Shown here piece by piece: positions 5,633 through 6,838 of a stretch of DNA of 6,838 nt; the first letter of the stretch is position 1; each line of letters begins with the position of its first letter. Location: positions 1 through 6,838 of the forward strand of contig CALZOH010000172.1 in assembly GCA_945827465.1 (NCBI GenBank), in the 5' to 3' direction. Origin of the DNA: an uncultured Prevotellaceae bacterium. Its GTDB lineage: Bacteria > Bacteroidota > Bacteroidia > Bacteroidales > Bacteroidaceae. The translations under genes and the position numbers were made by a program. A model generated the notes under the pieces. That model was not told where the DNA came from. It saw only the letters and a program-made list of their open reading frames with translations, and did no database searches.

Positions 5633-6261
5633 ACGGTATTTTGCGTGAACTCCATTTCATACCCTTCAAGGCGGCCGTAGAAGAGGCTAACATCTATAGC
5701 TTGATGCCCTACCACGAAGTGGATGGTATTCCGGTCCACGCCAGCAAATGGTTGCTCACAGATGTGCTTCGCAAAGAGTGGGGATTCAAAGGTTACGTGT
5801 TTTCCGACTATGGCGTCATCGGTATGTTGGATCAGTTCCACCGCACTTCCCATAACAAGACCGAATCGGCCGTTCAGGCCTTCACAGCCGGTGTTGACTT
5901 GGAAGCGCCTGGCCGTTATGCCTATGGAGAATTGGTCCGCTTGGTTCAAGATGGTACCATTCCGGCCGCCATGGTCGATTCGAGCGTGGCACGCGTACTT
6001 CGCATCAAGTTCAAATTGGGCTTGTTCGACCGTCCCTTCCGTTACAACGCCCAGCAAGCCCGCAAAATTATTCATCGCAAAGACCATATTGAACTGTCAC
6101 AACGCATCGCCGAAGAATCGATCGTCCTGCTCAAGAATGAGGAACAACTCCTGCCGCTCTCCAAGAAGAATTTGAAGCGCATCGCCGTCATTGGTCCTAA
6201 CGCCGACAAGGTTCAGTTTGGCGATTATAGCGTAACCAAGAGCAACGGATGGGATAAGGGC

Positions 6262-6573
6262 AACCTCGACATGGACTATAACCTCCTTTGGCACGTAGAC
6301 GGACAGCCCGAGTTTGGCAAGATGACGTTTGAAGAATGGAAAAAAGCGCGCGGCGGACAGCATTCCGTCATCATGGACCCCATGTTTGAAGACGCCGAGC
6401 ACGACAATTATCACTTCCGTTCGTTGAAGGCCGCCAAGAAGATTGGCTTCAAAGTGTTCGACACGTCCATTGTTGGTGTCTACGAATCTGATTCGTGGAA
6501 GAAAAAGGCCGAGATGTCGCCCGAACTGATCGAGAAATTTCAGGCGGCAGCCAAGGTCAGACTGGCCAAATAA
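6262..6573 (+). other. C-terminal tail of a right-handed beta-helix (GH141-like) protein fused to the GH3 piece
   Basis: About 104 residues beginning MDYNLLWHVDGQPEFGKMTF near 6271 do not continue the GH3 C-terminal domain, which should read on towards a 'VTLLEGI'-like stretch. They resemble the end of secreted right-handed beta-helix glycosidase-type proteins. The matching parts are an N-Y/L-W strand, MTFEEWKK, a HSVIMDPMFEDAEHDNYHFR segment (family form near HSIxADPxFVDxxxxDYRL), then KKIGFKVFDTSIVGVYESDSW. Assignment is from remembered family patterns, not a search. Confidence 0.6.
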
Positions 6574-6586
6574 TCCTTTTATCAGC

Positions 6587-6604
6587 CTTTAGCATTAGCT
6601 AAAG
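6587..6604 (+). terminator. 7-bp hairpin after the glycosidase remnant
   Basis: CTTTAGC-ATTA-GCTAAAG forms a perfect 7-bp stem with a 4-nt loop, 13 bp after the stop codon. No T-run follows, so a termination role is uncertain. Confidence 0.35.
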
Positions 6605-6614
6605 CACATTAGCG

Positions 6615-6656
6615 ACGCCCACACGGGAGCAAACGCGAAAGTCTCTGTGTGGGCGT
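6615..6656 (+). terminator. 10-bp GC-rich hairpin, possible terminator
   Basis: ACGCCCACAC (6615-6624) pairs perfectly with GTGTGGGCGT (6647-6656) around a 22-nt loop. Position after a gene end fits a terminator, but it lacks a downstream T-tract. Confidence 0.45.
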
Positions 6657-6838
6657 TACTGGTGGTTCGCTATCGCTATCCTCCCTTCGGGAAAGGGTTC
6701 ACCTGATAAAATCGGGGGACTAAACATATAGTTTCATAAGTCCGAAGAGAAAGAATTCCATTATTGGTTGAACATTTTAGATGATTGTCGAGAGTGTAAA
6801 ATAAACTGTGTCAGACTACAACAAAATAGTAGTATAAC

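Larger units (their letters stand above)
5558..6573 (+). pseudogene. Broken mosaic gene: signal peptide, GH3 core fragment and beta-helix protein tail
   Basis: ATG 5558 opens a 40-aa frame that begins with a secretion signal (hydrophobic LISIVISSLALVAL, then DMSAQ) and ends at TAG 5680. From about 5620 a different frame runs to TAA 6573. Its first about 205 residues (LRELHFIPFKAAVEEA onward, counted from codon 5641) are an internal part of a family 3 glycoside hydrolase. It contains LMPYHEVDGIPVHASKWLL, the nucleophile motif YVFSDYG (Asp at 5806-5808), AGVDLEAP, GLFDRPF and SIVLLKNEEQLLPL, up to IAVIGPNADKVQFGDY. A full secreted GH3 enzyme is about 700-850 residues. The first part of the barrel domain and almost all of the C-terminal domain, which usually supplies the acid/base, are missing. 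After about 6261 the frame continues as the tail of an unrelated protein. No active glucosidase is expected. TTG 5641 or ATG 5704 could start a 310- or 289-aa product if translated at all. Confidence 0.8.
6574..6838. other. Non-coding right flank with inverted repeats
   Basis: No plausible gene is seen. The stretch holds a 7-bp hairpin (6587-6604), a 10-bp hairpin (6615-6656), a CCCTT/AAGGG small inverted repeat near 6683-6696, and a compound inverted repeat GGACT-AAAC...GTTT-CATA-AGTCC (6717-6743). Its right edge may be the end of an insertion sequence. Confidence 0.5.

Noticed and set aside
5636..5645. Programmed -1 ribosomal frameshift joining signal peptide and GH3 piece
   Set aside because: The zero-frame codons GTA TTT TGC do not form a canonical slippery heptamer, and a missing base or true decay is simpler.
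5629..6414. Minus-strand reading frames opposite the glycosidase remnant
   Set aside because: They are antisense shadows of the GH3-like coding sequence with no motif of their own.

Overview
The window most likely comes from a Bacteroidales bacterium, and a Prevotella/Segatella-like genome is the best guess. Upstream of two genes lie close matches to the Bacteroidota promoter -7 element (TAnnTTTG). Most starts lack a Shine-Dalgarno sequence. The last gene is a remnant of secreted polysaccharide-degrading enzymes of the kind common in that phylum. The species-level guess is inference; no rRNA or marker gene is present.

Layout. (1) Positions 1-285 hold a 42-bp tandem repeat: six good copies and a decayed seventh, each with an 8-bp-stem hairpin. 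The array may continue left of the window. (2) Positions 322-3252, minus strand, form a compact four-gene unit in the order sstT (Na+/serine-threonine symporter), a cytidylate-kinase-like P-loop protein, lrgA and lrgB. Gaps are 22 bp, 3 bp and a 4-bp ATGA overlap. The repeat array lies just beyond the 3' end of lrgB. (3) Positions 3253-3382 are a divergent promoter region. (4) Positions 3383-5397, plus strand, hold a flavin reductase-family gene. It is followed by a promoter/operator region and a tightly packed cupin - HxlR regulator - GNAT acetyltransferase unit (TAAATG junction, then ATGA overlap). (5) Positions 5558-6573 are a broken, mosaic gene. A signal-peptide start is out of frame with an internal piece of a family 3 glycoside hydrolase, which is fused in frame to what looks like the C-terminus of a right-handed beta-helix glycosidase-type protein. 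(6) Positions 6574-6838 are non-coding, with several inverted repeats and a possible insertion-sequence edge at the right margin.

How the genes may work together. The minus-strand unit joins amino-acid uptake with LrgA/LrgB membrane proteins, a family tied to overflow metabolism, small-metabolite export and cell lysis in other bacteria. The kinase-like protein between them has no known role there. The plus-strand cupin/HxlR/GNAT unit looks like a small autoregulated stress or redox-response operon: the HxlR protein keeps an N-terminal cysteine, and a GTAACC-type inverted repeat lies next to the operon promoter. I found no convincing new defence or mobile system. The most unusual items are the hairpin repeat array and the chimeric glycosidase remnant.
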